From assembly GCF_005406215.1 (NCBI RefSeq), contig NZ_NXMA01000010.1:1-64000 (forward strand): a stretch of DNA of 64,000 nucleotides, read 5' to 3'. The translations under genes and the position numbers were made by a program. The notes under the pieces were generated by a model. It had not been told where the DNA came from. It made no database searches and worked only from the letters and a program-made list of their open reading frames with translations. Below, one piece after another: positions 17,885 to 26,993 of this stretch (positions are counted from its first letter, which is position 1; each line of letters starts with the position of its first letter). The DNA comes from Campylobacter aviculae (GTDB lineage Bacteria > Campylobacterota > Campylobacteria > Campylobacterales > Campylobacteraceae).

Positions 17885-20083
17885 ATGCAAGTTATTTATA
17901 CTTTAACGGATGAATCTCCTGCACTGGCTACTTATTCGTTTTTACCTATAGTAAAAGCTTTTTTAAATAAAGCGTATATACAAGTTAGAACTTCTGATAT
18001 TTCTTTGTCTGGAAGAATTTTGGCGACTTTTAGCGAGTATTTAAAAGAAGAGCAAAAATGCGAAGATGCCTTAGCTCTTTTAGGGGATCTTGTAAAAAAA
18101 TCAGATGCAAATATTATTAAAACTCCTAATATATCCGCCTCTATTCCTCAGTTAAAATCAGCCATTAAAGAATTACAAAATAAAGGATATATGTTACCAA
18201 ATTACCCAGATGATCCAAAAAATGATGAAGAAATTCAAATAAAAGCAAAATACCAAAAAATTTTAGGCTCAGCAGTTAATCCTGTACTTAGACAGGGCAA
18301 TTCAGATCGTCGTTCTACTAAAGCTGTAAAAGATTATGCCAAAAATAATCCTTATCGTGTAAGTGATTTTGATCCTAATTCCAAAACCAGAGTTTCTTAT
18401 ATGAAAGAAGGAGATTTTTTTTCAAATGAAAAGGCTATTTTGATTGATCAAGATTGCATAGCAAGTGTTGAATTTATATCAGATAATGGAAATACAGAAG
18501 TCTTAAAAACAGATTTAAAGCTTGAAAAAAATGAAATTTTAGATGCCACTTTTATGGACGTGAAAAAATTAGAGGATTTTTTTGCTAAAGAAATTCAAGC
18601 AAGCAAGAATGATGATTTGCTTTTTTCACTTCATTTAAAAGCAACGATGATGAAAGTAAGCGACCCTATAATTTTTGGCTATGCTCTTAAAGTTTTTTTT
18701 CAAGAATTGTTTGATGAATTTAAAGAGGAATTTGACAAATTAGGCATAAATCCAAATAATGGCTTAAGTGAATTTTTAATAAAAATTGAAAATTCTACCA
18801 AAAAAGATGCAATCTTAAAGAAATATAATGAGATTTTGTCTCGATCTGCTGAAATTTCTATGGTTGATTCTGATAAAGGTATCACAAATTTGCATGTTCC
18901 AAGTGATGTTATTGTGGATGCTTCTATGCCAGCAATGCTTAAAAATGGAGCAAAATTATGGGATAAAGAAGGTAAATTAAAAGATACTAATGCACTTATT
19001 CCCGATCAAACCTATGCAACTATTTATGAGGCAGTGCTTGAAGATTTGCATAAAAATGGCACATTAAATCCCTCAAAACTAGGTAGCGTTTCTAATGTAG
19101 GTTTGATGGCTAAAAAAGCGCAAGAATATGGTTCGCATGATAAAACTTTTATTGCTAAAGAAGATGGAGTATTTAAAATTGTTTCTAGTGGTAAAGTTTT
19201 ACTTGAACATAAAGTAAAAAAGGGCGATATTTATAGAATCAATCAAGCTAAATTCGATGCCGTGCTTAATTGGATAGATTTGGGCATTGAAAGATCTGAT
19301 TTAACCGGAAATGAAGCGATTTTTTGGTTAGACTCCAAAAGATCAAGCAATAAAATCATGATCGATTTAGTTCAAAATCGCTTGAAAGAGAAAGGTAAAA
19401 ATATAGCTATTATGCCCCCAAAAGAAGCTTGTTTGAGAAGTTTAGAGCTTATTCGATCTGGCAAAGATGTTATTTCCATTACAGGTAATGTTTTAAGGGA
19501 TTATTTGACCGATCTTTTTCCTATTTTAGAACTAGGAACGAGTGCTAAAATGCTTTCTGTTGTACCTATGTTAAATGGAGGTGCTATGTTTGAAACGGGA
19601 GCAGGTGGATCAGCACCAAAACAAGTGGAGCAATTGATTAAAGAAAATCATTTACGCTGGGATAGTTTAGGAGAATTCTTGGCTTTGCAGGCAAGTTTAG
19701 AATTTTACGCTAATAAATGCAATAATCATAAAGCTAAAGTTTTAGCAGAATGTTTAGATGAAGCTATTGGAGATTGGCTTGAAAATAATAAAGCCCCCTC
19801 AAGAAAAGTTAAAGAAGATGATAATCGCACAAGCCATTTTTATTTGGCTATGTATTTTGCAAATCATTTAGCAAGACAGGCAAATGACATAGAACTTCAA
19901 ACTTTTTTTAAGGATATTGCCTTAGAACTCTCTTCCAATGAAGAAAAAATTAGGTCTGAATTTAATAATGCTCAGGGGGTTGAGGTTGATTTAGGTGGGT
20001 ATTATAAATTTGATGATGAAAAAGCAGAAAAGATTATGCGTCCAAGTGCGACTTTTAATGCTATTATAGAAAAAATAGGATAG
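17885..20083 (+). CDS. icd: Monomeric NADP-dependent isocitrate dehydrogenase
   Basis: Oxidises isocitrate to 2-oxoglutarate with NADP in the TCA cycle. At 732 residues it is the large monomeric type, unrelated in length to the dimeric 400-residue enzyme. Recognisable blocks include LTDESPALATYSFLPIV at the start, NPVLRQGNSDRRST (about 137-150) and GNEAIFWLDSKRSSNKI (about 475-490). AAAGGAT precedes the ATG and an extended -10 (TGTAATAT, about 17834-17841) lies upstream, so it heads the icd-mdh operon. It supplies 2-oxoglutarate for the OOR complex encoded just downstream. Confidence 0.95.
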   Translation: MQVIYTLTDESPALATYSFLPIVKAFLNKAYIQVRTSDISLSGRILATFSEYLKEEQKCEDALALLGDLVKKSDANIIKTPNISASIPQLKSAIKELQNKGYMLPNYPDDPKNDEEIQIKAKYQKILGSAVNPVLRQGNSDRRSTKAVKDYAKNNPYRVSDFDPNSKTRVSYMKEGDFFSNEKAILIDQDCIASVEFISDNGNTEVLKTDLKLEKNEILDATFMDVKKLEDFFAKEIQASKNDDLLFSLHLKATMMKVSDPIIFGYALKVFFQELFDEFKEEFDKLGINPNNGLSEFLIKIENSTKKDAILKKYNEILSRSAEISMVDSDKGITNLHVPSDVIVDASMPAMLKNGAKLWDKEGKLKDTNALIPDQTYATIYEAVLEDLHKNGTLNPSKLGSVSNVGLMAKKAQEYGSHDKTFIAKEDGVFKIVSSGKVLLEHKVKKGDIYRINQAKFDAVLNWIDLGIERSDLTGNEAIFWLDSKRSSNKIMIDLVQNRLKEKGKNIAIMPPKEACLRSLELIRSGKDVISITGNVLRDYLTDLFPILELGTSAKMLSVVPMLNGGAMFETGAGGSAPKQVEQLIKENHLRWDSLGEFLALQASLEFYANKCNNHKAKVLAECLDEAIGDWLENNKAPSRKVKEDDNRTSHFYLAMYFANHLARQANDIELQTFFKDIALELSSNEEKIRSEFNNAQGVEVDLGGYYKFDDEKAEKIMRPSATFNAIIEKIG

Positions 20084-20085
20084 GG

Positions 20086-20994
20086 ATGAAAATTACAATT
20101 ATAGGAGCAGGTAATATCGGCTCAAGTCTTTCATATGCTTTGATTTTACGTGAATTGGTGAGTCAAATTGTTTTGATTGATATTAATGAAGAATTATTGA
20201 TTGCAAAAGAATTAGAGCTTACTCAAAGTATAGCTGCTTTAAATTTGAATATTGATTTAATTTGTACTCAAGATTATAAATACACTCAAAATTCCGACAT
20301 AGTTGTTTTTAGTGCAGGTTTTGTGAGAAAAGATGGACAAAGTAGAGAAGAGCTTTTGAAGCTAAATGCAAGTATTTTATTAGACTGTGCAAAAAAAATT
20401 AAAGAGTTTATTCCTGATCCGCTTTTTATTATCTTGACTAATCCTGTAGATTTTTTACTTAATACTTTGTATGAAAGTAAGCTTTTTTCACCTAAAAAAA
20501 TCGTTGCTATGGCTGGAATTTTAGATAATGCACGCTTTAAATATGAAATTGCTAAAAAATTAAATGTTAAAGTATCAAGAGTGGATACTAGGCTTATAGG
20601 TTTTCATAATGATGATATGGTTTTGGTGAAATCCCATACAAAGGTTAATAACAAAAACATAGATGATTTTTTGAACGAAGAAGAATTTGAAGATTTGGAA
20701 AATGAAGTTAAAACAGGTGGTGCTAAGGTTATAAAATATTTAAAAAATTCGGCCTATTTAGCACCTGCTAGTGCTTGTATTAGAATGATAGAATCTATTA
20801 GAAGTGGAGAATTCTTACCTATGAGTATTATTTTGCAAGGGGATTTTGGTGTTAAAAATAAGGCTTTAGGAGTTATGGCAAGATTAGGACTTGAAGGCGT
20901 GATTGAAATCATGAAAATGGAACTTAGCGCACAGGAAAAAGAAAAATTAGAACAATCTTTAATCAAATATCAATATAAAGGAGGAAAAGAGTGA
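20086..20994 (+). CDS. mdh: Malate dehydrogenase
   Basis: NAD-dependent lactate/malate dehydrogenase family enzyme of 302 residues. The N-terminal GAGNIGSSLSYAL is the dinucleotide-binding loop, the first catalytic arginine lies in the RKDGQSREELL loop, NPVD is at about 123-126, and GFHNDD holds the catalytic histidine. Three bases separate it from icd. In NCTC 11168 I recall sucC and sucD immediately downstream; here oorD follows after 66 bases and no succinyl-CoA synthetase gene is present. Confidence 0.93.
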   Translation: MKITIIGAGNIGSSLSYALILRELVSQIVLIDINEELLIAKELELTQSIAALNLNIDLICTQDYKYTQNSDIVVFSAGFVRKDGQSREELLKLNASILLDCAKKIKEFIPDPLFIILTNPVDFLLNTLYESKLFSPKKIVAMAGILDNARFKYEIAKKLNVKVSRVDTRLIGFHNDDMVLVKSHTKVNNKNIDDFLNEEEFEDLENEVKTGGAKVIKYLKNSAYLAPASACIRMIESIRSGEFLPMSIILQGDFGVKNKALGVMARLGLEGVIEIMKMELSAQEKEKLEQSLIKYQYKGGKE

Positions 20995-21014
20995 TTAAGA
21001 AAGGAAAATTGATA

Positions 21015-21020
21015 TATAAT
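21015..21020 (+). promoter_or_regulatory. Possible -10 box before oorD
   Basis: TATAAT lies 41 bases before the oorD start in the short mdh-oorD gap, with no clear -35. It may give the oor genes their own promoter, but read-through from icd-mdh is equally possible because no terminator hairpin is visible between them. Confidence 0.35.
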
Positions 21021-21060
21021 TTAATTTTGATATTGAAATTAATTTAATAAAGGAAAAAAT

Positions 21061-21372
21061 ATGAGTATAATAGCTCCAAAAGATACACCGGTTTGGGTAG
21101 ATGAATGTCGATGCAAGGCTTGTAATATTTGTGTAAGTTATTGTCCAGCTGGAGTTTTAGCTATGCGCGATGATGTGCATGCAGTTTTAGGACAAATGAT
21201 AGAGGTTGTACATCCGGAATCTTGTATTGGTTGTACTGAATGTGAAATACATTGTCCAGATTTTGCAATTATGGTGGCAAAAAGAGATGAGTTTAAATTT
21301 GCCAAGCTTACTCCCGAAGCTAAAGATAGAGCTTTGGCTGTAAAAAATAATCAATATAGAAAATTAGCATAG
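21061..21372 (+). CDS. oorD: 2-oxoglutarate:acceptor oxidoreductase, delta (ferredoxin-like) subunit
   Basis: Small 2x[4Fe-4S] subunit that takes electrons from the OOR core, which converts 2-oxoglutarate to succinyl-CoA. Two cysteine clusters are visible: Cys18, 21, 24, 28 (CKACNICVSYCP) and Cys55, 58, 61, 65 (CIGCTECEIHCP). At 103 residues it has the family length. AAAGGA precedes the ATG. It opens the oorDABC cluster, the oxygen-sensitive replacement for 2-oxoglutarate dehydrogenase in Campylobacter and Helicobacter. Confidence 0.95.
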   Translation: MSIIAPKDTPVWVDECRCKACNICVSYCPAGVLAMRDDVHAVLGQMIEVVHPESCIGCTECEIHCPDFAIMVAKRDEFKFAKLTPEAKDRALAVKNNQYRKLA

Positions 21373-21381
21373 GAAAAAATA

Positions 21382-22506
21382 ATGAGAGAAGTTATAGCAA
21401 CAGGTAATGTTTTGATTGCAAAGGCAGCGATTGATTGTGGGTGCAAATTTTTCGGAGGTTACCCTATCACTCCAAGTAGTGAAATTGCTCATGAGCTTAG
21501 TCATATGTTACCAGCAAATGATGGAACTTTTATACAAATGGAGGATGAAATTTCAGGTATTAGTGTGGCTATTGGTGCAGCGATGAGCGGAGTAAAGGCT
21601 ATGACTGCAAGTAGTGGTCCAGGAATTTCTTTAAAAGCAGAGCAAATTGGACTTGCATTTATTGCTGAAATTCCATTAGTAATTGTTAATGTTATGCGTG
21701 GGGGTCCATCAACTGGTTTGCCAACTCGTGTAGCACAAGGAGATTTATTTCAAGCAAAAGCACCTACTCATGGAGATTTTGCAAGTATTGCTATTGCACC
21801 TGCTTCGCTTGAGGAAGCGTATTTGCAAACTATAAGAGCTTTTAATTTGGCTGAAAAATATATGACTCCAGTATTTTTACTTATGGATGAAACTGTCGGA
21901 CATATGAATGGAAAAGCGGTTTTGCCAGATTTAAAGGATATTACAATATATAATCGTAAGAGATTTGAAGGAGATAAAAAGGATTATAGACCTTATGCAG
22001 CAGCTGAGAATGAACCAGCAACATTAAATCCTTTTTTTACAGGTTATCGTTATCATGTAACGGGACTTCACCATGGAGATATCGGTTTTCCAACCGAAGA
22101 TGGTGCTATAGTTAAGAAAAATATGGAAAGACTTATAGGTAAGATTAATAATAATCGTGAAGATATTTGTGCTTACGAAGAATATATGCTCGATGATGCT
22201 GAATTTTTAATTATAGCTTATGGAAGTGTGAGTCGTTCTGCAAAAGAAGCTATTAATAGACTTAGAGAAGAGGGAGTTAAGGTAGGTCTTTTTCGTCCTA
22301 TCACACTTTATCCTGTAGCAGAGAAAAAAATTGCCGAAGTGGTAGGTAAATTTAAAAAAGTTATGGTAAGCGAACTTAATATGGGGCAATATCTCGAAGA
22401 AATTGAAAGAGTATCTTCACGCCGTGATTTTATCAGTTTGCATCGTGCAAATGGTCGTCCTATAACCCCTAGCGAAATCATTGCAAAAGTAAAGGAGAAT
22501 ATATAA
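21382..22506 (+). CDS. oorA: 2-oxoglutarate:acceptor oxidoreductase, alpha subunit
   Basis: Alpha subunit of the four-part enzyme, carrying the pyrimidine-binding thiamine-diphosphate half and transketolase C-terminal domain. The start has GNVLIAKAAIDCGCKFFGGYPITPSSEIAHEL, and QMEDEISGISVAIGAAMSG (about 53-71) surrounds the cofactor contact; SGPGISLKAEQIG follows. The 374 residues match OorA/KorA. AGGAAAAAATA precedes the ATG, nine bases after oorD. Confidence 0.95.
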   Translation: MREVIATGNVLIAKAAIDCGCKFFGGYPITPSSEIAHELSHMLPANDGTFIQMEDEISGISVAIGAAMSGVKAMTASSGPGISLKAEQIGLAFIAEIPLVIVNVMRGGPSTGLPTRVAQGDLFQAKAPTHGDFASIAIAPASLEEAYLQTIRAFNLAEKYMTPVFLLMDETVGHMNGKAVLPDLKDITIYNRKRFEGDKKDYRPYAAAENEPATLNPFFTGYRYHVTGLHHGDIGFPTEDGAIVKKNMERLIGKINNNREDICAYEEYMLDDAEFLIIAYGSVSRSAKEAINRLREEGVKVGLFRPITLYPVAEKKIAEVVGKFKKVMVSELNMGQYLEEIERVSSRRDFISLHRANGRPITPSEIIAKVKENI

Positions 22507-22507
22507 A

Positions 22508-23353
22508 ATGGCGTTTAATTATGATGAATATTTAAGAACTGATAAACTTCCAACTCAGTGGTGTTGGGGATGTGGCGATGGTGTTGTTTTAAAATGTATT
22601 ATCCGTGCGATAGAAAAACTTGGTTGGAATATGGATGATGTATGTCTTGTTTCAGGAATTGGTTGTAGCGGCAGGATGAGTTCTTATGTCAATTGTAATA
22701 CTGTGCATACCACACATGGCAGGGCTATTGCTTATGCAACAGGAATAAAATTAGCAAATCCTGCTAAGCATGTAATAGTAGTAAGCGGGGATGGTGATAC
22801 TTTAGCAATTGGTGGAAATCATACCATACATGGTTGTCGTAGAAATATAGATTTAACTCATATAGTGATTAATAATTTCATTTATGGACTTACAAATTCT
22901 CAAACTTCACCGACGACTCCAAAAGGTTTTTATACTGTAACTGCACAATTTGGCAATATTGATCCAAATTTTGACGCTTGTGAATTAACAAAAGCTGCAG
23001 GAGCTTCTTTTGTTGCAAGAGGAAATGTTATAGAGGCTAATAAACTTGAAAATTTAATCTATAAGGCTTTAGCTCACAAAGGTTATAGTTTTGTAGATGT
23101 TTTTTCAAATTGTCATATTAACCTAGGAAGAAAAAACAAAATGGGCGAAGCAGTGGCTATGCTTGATTGGATCAAAAATCGTGTTGTAGATAAGGCTAAG
23201 TTCGAAAGTATGGATTTTGAGGAAAGAAAAGATAAATTTCCAACCGGAGTGCTACACGAGGATAATTCTCAACCAGAATACTGCCAAGCTTATGAAGAAG
23301 TACGCCGTGCAGCCAAGGAAAAAAGAATGGTAGATTTAGGAGCTTTAAAATGA
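22508..23353 (+). CDS. oorB: 2-oxoglutarate:acceptor oxidoreductase, beta subunit
   Basis: Beta subunit with the diphosphate-binding half of the thiamine site. The motif GDGDTLAIGGNHTIHGCRRN (about 97-116) is the TPP-Mg block, and WCWGCGDGVV near the start plus SGIGCSGRMSSYVN hold conserved cysteines likely binding an Fe-S cluster. The 281 residues fit OorB. AAGGAG precedes the start, and its end overlaps oorC as ATGA. Confidence 0.95.
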   Translation: MAFNYDEYLRTDKLPTQWCWGCGDGVVLKCIIRAIEKLGWNMDDVCLVSGIGCSGRMSSYVNCNTVHTTHGRAIAYATGIKLANPAKHVIVVSGDGDTLAIGGNHTIHGCRRNIDLTHIVINNFIYGLTNSQTSPTTPKGFYTVTAQFGNIDPNFDACELTKAAGASFVARGNVIEANKLENLIYKALAHKGYSFVDVFSNCHINLGRKNKMGEAVAMLDWIKNRVVDKAKFESMDFEERKDKFPTGVLHEDNSQPEYCQAYEEVRRAAKEKRMVDLGALK

Positions 23354-23910
23354 AATATCAATTAAGATTTGGTGGTGAAGGTGGTCAAGGCGTGATCACT
23401 GCGGGAGAGATTTTAGCTGAAGCAGCGATTAAGGAAGGTCGTCAAGCTTTTAAAGCTTCTACTTATACTTCTCAAGTGAGAGGAGGTCCTACAAAGGTAG
23501 ATATTATCATTGATGATAAAGAAATTCTTTTTCCTTATGCCGTAGAAGGAGAGGTTGATTTTATGCTTTCAACTGCTGATAAGGGTTATAAAGGTTTTCG
23601 CGGTGGTGTTAAAGAGGGCGGAATTATTGTCGTAGAACCTAATTTAGTACATCCTGAAAATGAAGATTATAAGAAGTGGCAAATTTTTGAAATTCCTATC
23701 ATTACCATAGCTAAAGATGAGGTAGGGAATGTTGCAACGCAATCTGTTGTAGCTTTAGCAATTGCTGCTTATATGAGTAAATGTATTGATTTGGATATTT
23801 TAAAAGAAACAATGCTTCATATGGTTCCTGCAAAAACAAGAGATGCAAATGCAAAGGCTTTTGATTTGGGCATTAAATATGCAAAAGAAACTAAACCAAA
23901 ATCTTTATAA
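23350..23910 (+). CDS. oorC: 2-oxoglutarate:acceptor oxidoreductase, gamma subunit
   Basis: Gamma subunit (POR gamma domain), which completes the CoA/active-site assembly. RFGGEGGQGVITAGEILAEA at the start and TSQVRGGPTKVDIIIDD (about 40-56) are the family signatures; 186 residues is the expected size. It is the last oor gene, and a strong hairpin terminator begins inside its stop codon. Confidence 0.95.
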   Translation: MKYQLRFGGEGGQGVITAGEILAEAAIKEGRQAFKASTYTSQVRGGPTKVDIIIDDKEILFPYAVEGEVDFMLSTADKGYKGFRGGVKEGGIIVVEPNLVHPENEDYKKWQIFEIPIITIAKDEVGNVATQSVVALAIAAYMSKCIDLDILKETMLHMVPAKTRDANAKAFDLGIKYAKETKPKSL

Positions 23911-23938
23911 TTTTGAGGTAATACTACCTCAAAATTAT
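23907..23938 (+). terminator. Terminator of the oor operon
   Basis: ATAATTTTGAGGTA pairs perfectly with TACCTCAAAATTAT (14 bp) around a four-base ATAC loop, followed by TTTCT. The left arm covers the oorC stop. Confidence 0.85.
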
Positions 23939-24004
23939 TTCTAATTTAGCTACTTTTAACGATTAAAATTTTATAATCAAAAACTTATATTTTCAAGGAA
24001 AGCA

Positions 24005-24268
24005 ATGGATATTTTTGACGAAATGTTTAATAAAACTCCTAAAGAAAAATTTATAGAAATTATACAAAATGGAAATTTAGGAGCTTTAGAAAAAGTATTT
24101 GAAAATTTTTTCTCTGAATACATTGCTATGATAGAGCTTTTAGAAAAACAAGGCTTAAATGAAATGGATGTTAAAAATTTTATACTTGAAAATGGAGATT
24201 TTGTAAGTCAAAGACAAAATGATATCTATATAGACTTGGGTGCAAAAATTTTAGGACATGAAGGTTGA
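24005..24268 (+). CDS. Small acidic protein of unknown function
   Basis: I do not recognise a family for this 87-residue soluble protein. It is acidic and probably helical (MDIFDEMFNKTPKEKFIEI... FSEYIAMIELLEKQGLNEMDV). It has no signal peptide or membrane segment. AAGGAAAGCA precedes the ATG. It overlaps the next gene by 11 bases, so the pair is translated together. It corresponds to Cj0539, always upstream of Cj0540 as I remember the order. Confidence 0.75.
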   Translation: MDIFDEMFNKTPKEKFIEIIQNGNLGALEKVFENFFSEYIAMIELLEKQGLNEMDVKNFILENGDFVSQRQNDIYIDLGAKILGHEG

Positions 24269-24788
24269 TGCAAAAATTTTGAGTAAATTTTTTATTTTGT
24301 TGTTTTTTTTAGGCAGTTTAAATGCGGCTCCAGTTTTTGATTATACTTACAAATTTGTTCTTAAAAAAGATGAAAGAGCAAGTGTGCAAATTAAAGAAAT
24401 CGGCTATGAAGATAAGGTTCAAAATTTTGATTTTTATTGGACTTTGTTTGATAATACAAATATAATTGTGCATTCTAAATTTCGAAAATATCCACGCCAA
24501 TTTGTGATGAGTTTGCGTAGAAATTTGGATTGGGTAACGCAAACTTTAATTCCTGATTATACTAATCCTCATATTGATAGAGCAAGGCTTATTTTAGAAT
24601 TTAGTGGCTATAATAAAGGTTTGGCAACCTTTACGGTTTATATTGAAGATAAGGAGTCTCGCGTAATGGTAGAATTTTTAGATCCTAGAAAAAAACCACT
24701 CCAAAACCCGCCAAAAAATAATCAGGTTGTACCTATGATTGATTTAAATAAGCCGCAAGTAAAGCCTCTTACGAGTTGGGAAAAATAG
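24258..24788 (+). CDS. Exported protein of unknown function
   Basis: A 176-residue protein with a signal peptide (KILSKFFILLFFLGSLNA, cleavage probably before APVF). The mature part looks beta-rich (FDYTYKFVLKKDERASVQIKE, YNKGLATFTVYIEDKESRVMVEFLDP) and the C-terminal tail is proline- and lysine-rich. AGGAC before the ATG at 24258 supports this start. It corresponds to Cj0540, described only as an exported protein. It lies 16 bases before the polyprenyl synthase gene, which may be transcribed with it. Confidence 0.78.
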   Translation: MKVDAKILSKFFILLFFLGSLNAAPVFDYTYKFVLKKDERASVQIKEIGYEDKVQNFDFYWTLFDNTNIIVHSKFRKYPRQFVMSLRRNLDWVTQTLIPDYTNPHIDRARLILEFSGYNKGLATFTVYIEDKESRVMVEFLDPRKKPLQNPPKNNQVVPMIDLNKPQVKPLTSWEK

Positions 24789-24804
24789 CAACAAGGAATC
24801 AAAT

Positions 24805-25698
24805 ATGGAAGTAATAGATGATTTGATAAAACAATTTTTAAAAGAACTTGATTATCAGCCTATTTTAGAAATGCTTGTTAATGTTAGATCAGGCAAAAAA
24901 TTGCGTTCAAAATTGCTTTTAGCTATTTCAGGAGAGACTAAAGAAGCTTTTAAAATTTGTGCAACAATTGAGCTTATACATTTAGCTAGTTTATTGCATG
25001 ATGATATTATTGATGAAAGTAATCTTAGAAGAGGCTCAAAGTCTGTAAATTACGAATTTGGAACTAAAAACGCTTTAATGTTGGGAGATATTTTATATTC
25101 TAAAGCTTTTTATGAATTGAGTCAAATGAATGCAAAATATGCAAGTATAATTTCTGATGCAGTTGTTAAGCTTGCCATAGGTGAGCTTATGGATGTAAAT
25201 TTAAGTAAAAGTTTTAATACGGACAAAGAAAAATATCTTACAATGATTTATAATAAAACGGCGATTTTGATCGAGGCAAGTGCAAAATGTGGAGCTATTT
25301 TGGCTGGTTTAGATGAAAATTCTTTTGGAGAATATGGAAAAAATTTAGGACTTGCTTTTCAGATGATTGATGATATTTTAGATATTAAAGGTGATGATGA
25401 AATTTTAGGCAAACCTGCTATGGCAGATTTTAAAGAGGGAAAAGCAACTTTGCCTTATATATATCTTTTTGAAAGTTTGGATAAGCAAGGAAAGAATCAA
25501 TTAAAAAATTTATTTAAGAAAGATTTAGACGAAGAAGAAAAAATATGGATTAAAACTCAATTTAAACAAAAAGAAATCTTAGAAAAGGCTATTTTGGAAG
25601 CTAAAAAATATGCCACAAATGCAGTTAATGCAATACAGAAATATTCTAATCAAAAGTTAATAAATATTGTTGAGGCAATGATAGATAGGAATTTTTAA
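24805..25698 (+). CDS. Trans-isoprenyl (polyprenyl) diphosphate synthase
   Basis: Condenses isopentenyl diphosphate with an allylic diphosphate to make a longer isoprenoid. Both aspartate motifs are present: LLHDDIIDESNLRRG (about 66-80) and QMIDDILDIKGD (about 190-201), with KLRSKLLLA earlier. At 297 residues it could be the farnesyl-type or the long-chain (quinone tail) enzyme; the chain length cannot be read reliably. Closeness to ubiD suggests quinone supply. It shares one base with hemA (TAATG). Confidence 0.9.
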   Translation: MEVIDDLIKQFLKELDYQPILEMLVNVRSGKKLRSKLLLAISGETKEAFKICATIELIHLASLLHDDIIDESNLRRGSKSVNYEFGTKNALMLGDILYSKAFYELSQMNAKYASIISDAVVKLAIGELMDVNLSKSFNTDKEKYLTMIYNKTAILIEASAKCGAILAGLDENSFGEYGKNLGLAFQMIDDILDIKGDDEILGKPAMADFKEGKATLPYIYLFESLDKQGKNQLKNLFKKDLDEEEKIWIKTQFKQKEILEKAILEAKKYATNAVNAIQKYSNQKLINIVEAMIDRNF

Positions 25699-26993
25699 TG
25701 TATTATTGCGTTTCTTTTACTCACAAAAATACCGATATTGCTTTAAGAGAGAGATTGAGTTTTTCAGATGAGGCAAAAAAATATGAATTTTTACGTATAT
25801 TAAAAACTCATGAAAATATTGAAGAATGTTTAGTTATTAGTACTTGTAATCGTGTTGAGATCTTTGCTTTTGTAAAAAATACTTGTTTGGAATATATCAT
25901 TAAAACTTTAGCTTTATTGTGTGATGTCAATAAAGATGAATTGTTGGAAAAAGCCGATGTTTTTGAGGATAGCGGAGCCATACACCATCTTTTTTTGGTA
26001 GCAAGTTCTTTAGATAGTCTTGTTGTCGGCGAGACTCAAATTGCAGGTCAAATTAAAGACGCATTTTCTTTTGCCATAAAGAATGAATTTTGCAAAACTC
26101 ATCTTTCAAGAGCTTTGCATTATGCTTTTAAATGTGCAGCTAAAGTTCGTAATGAAACTCAAATTTCAAAAAATCCTATTTCAGTAGCAAGTGTTGCAGT
26201 AGCTAAAGCAAAAGAGCTTTTAGATTTAACGCAAAAACAAGCTATAATTATCGGTGCAGGAGAAATGGCAGAACTTACAGCCAAACATTTAATCACCAGT
26301 GGTACCGAAGTTATTATTTTAAATCGTGATACGCAAAAAGCAAAACAACTTTGCGAAGAATTAGGCAGTTTAAGTAAATATGATAGTTTGGAAAATCTGA
26401 AAAATTATTTGGATAATTATGAGCTCTTTTTTTCAGCTACTAATGCTCCTAGTGCCATTATAACTAATGCATTAGTTGATGAAGTTAGACATAAGAGATA
26501 TTTTTTTGATATTGCTGTACCACGTGATATCGATATTAGCGAAAATGAGAAAATATCTGTTTTTGCAGTAGATGATCTTCAAGCTGTTGTTCAAAAAAAT
26601 TTAGCTTTAAGGGAAAATGAAGCACGTATGGCTTATAGTATTATAGGTCAAGAAACATCGGATTTTTTTAGATATTTAAACGACTTAGCTTTAAATCCAA
26701 TCATTAAAGCCATACGACTGCAGGCTAAGGAATGTGCAGAAATGCAACTTGATATTGCTTTAAAAAAGGGTTATTTAAAGCATTCTGATAAAGATGAGGC
26801 ACGAAAATTGATTCATCAAGTTTTTAAGGCCTTTCTACATAATCCAACTATAAATTTAAAACATATTCAAGGAAAAATTCAAAGTGATACAGTGATTAAC
26901 GCTATGCGTTATGTTTTTGATTTGAATAACGATCTTGAAGGTTTAAATCAATATAAATGTGAATTTGATATGGAGATTGACGATGAAATTTAG
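25698..26993 (+). CDS. hemA: Glutamyl-tRNA reductase
   Basis: First step of the C5 haem pathway: reduces glutamyl-tRNA(Glu) to glutamate-1-semialdehyde with NADPH. The catalytic cysteine lies in [12 protein letters not shown] (about residue 52). [15 protein letters not shown] (about 112-126) and the nucleotide-binding [17 protein letters not shown] (about 180-196) are typical, followed by a C-terminal dimer helix. The 431 residues fit. It overlaps proS by 11 bases; hemC lies two genes downstream. Confidence 0.96.
   Translation: MYYCVSFTHKNTDIALRERLSFSDEAKKYEFLRILKTHENIEECLVISTCNRVEIFAFVKNTCLEYIIKTLALLCDVNKDELLEKADVFEDSGAIHHLFLVASSLDSLVVGETQIAGQIKDAFSFAIKNEFCKTHLSRALHYAFKCAAKVRNETQISKNPISVASVAVAKAKELLDLTQKQAIIIGAGEMAELTAKHLITSGTEVIILNRDTQKAKQLCEELGSLSKYDSLENLKNYLDNYELFFSATNAPSAIITNALVDEVRHKRYFFDIAVPRDIDISENEKISVFAVDDLQAVVQKNLALRENEARMAYSIIGQETSDFFRYLNDLALNPIIKAIRLQAKECAEMQLDIALKKGYLKHSDKDEARKLIHQVFKAFLHNPTINLKHIQGKIQSDTVINAMRYVFDLNNDLEGLNQYKCEFDMEIDDEI

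Noticed and set aside
20992-21048. Short GTG frame after mdh (about 18 codons) as a sucC/sucD remnant
   Set aside because: The frame reads mostly Ile/Leu/Lys from AT-rich DNA and shows no succinyl-CoA synthetase motif; it looks like chance.
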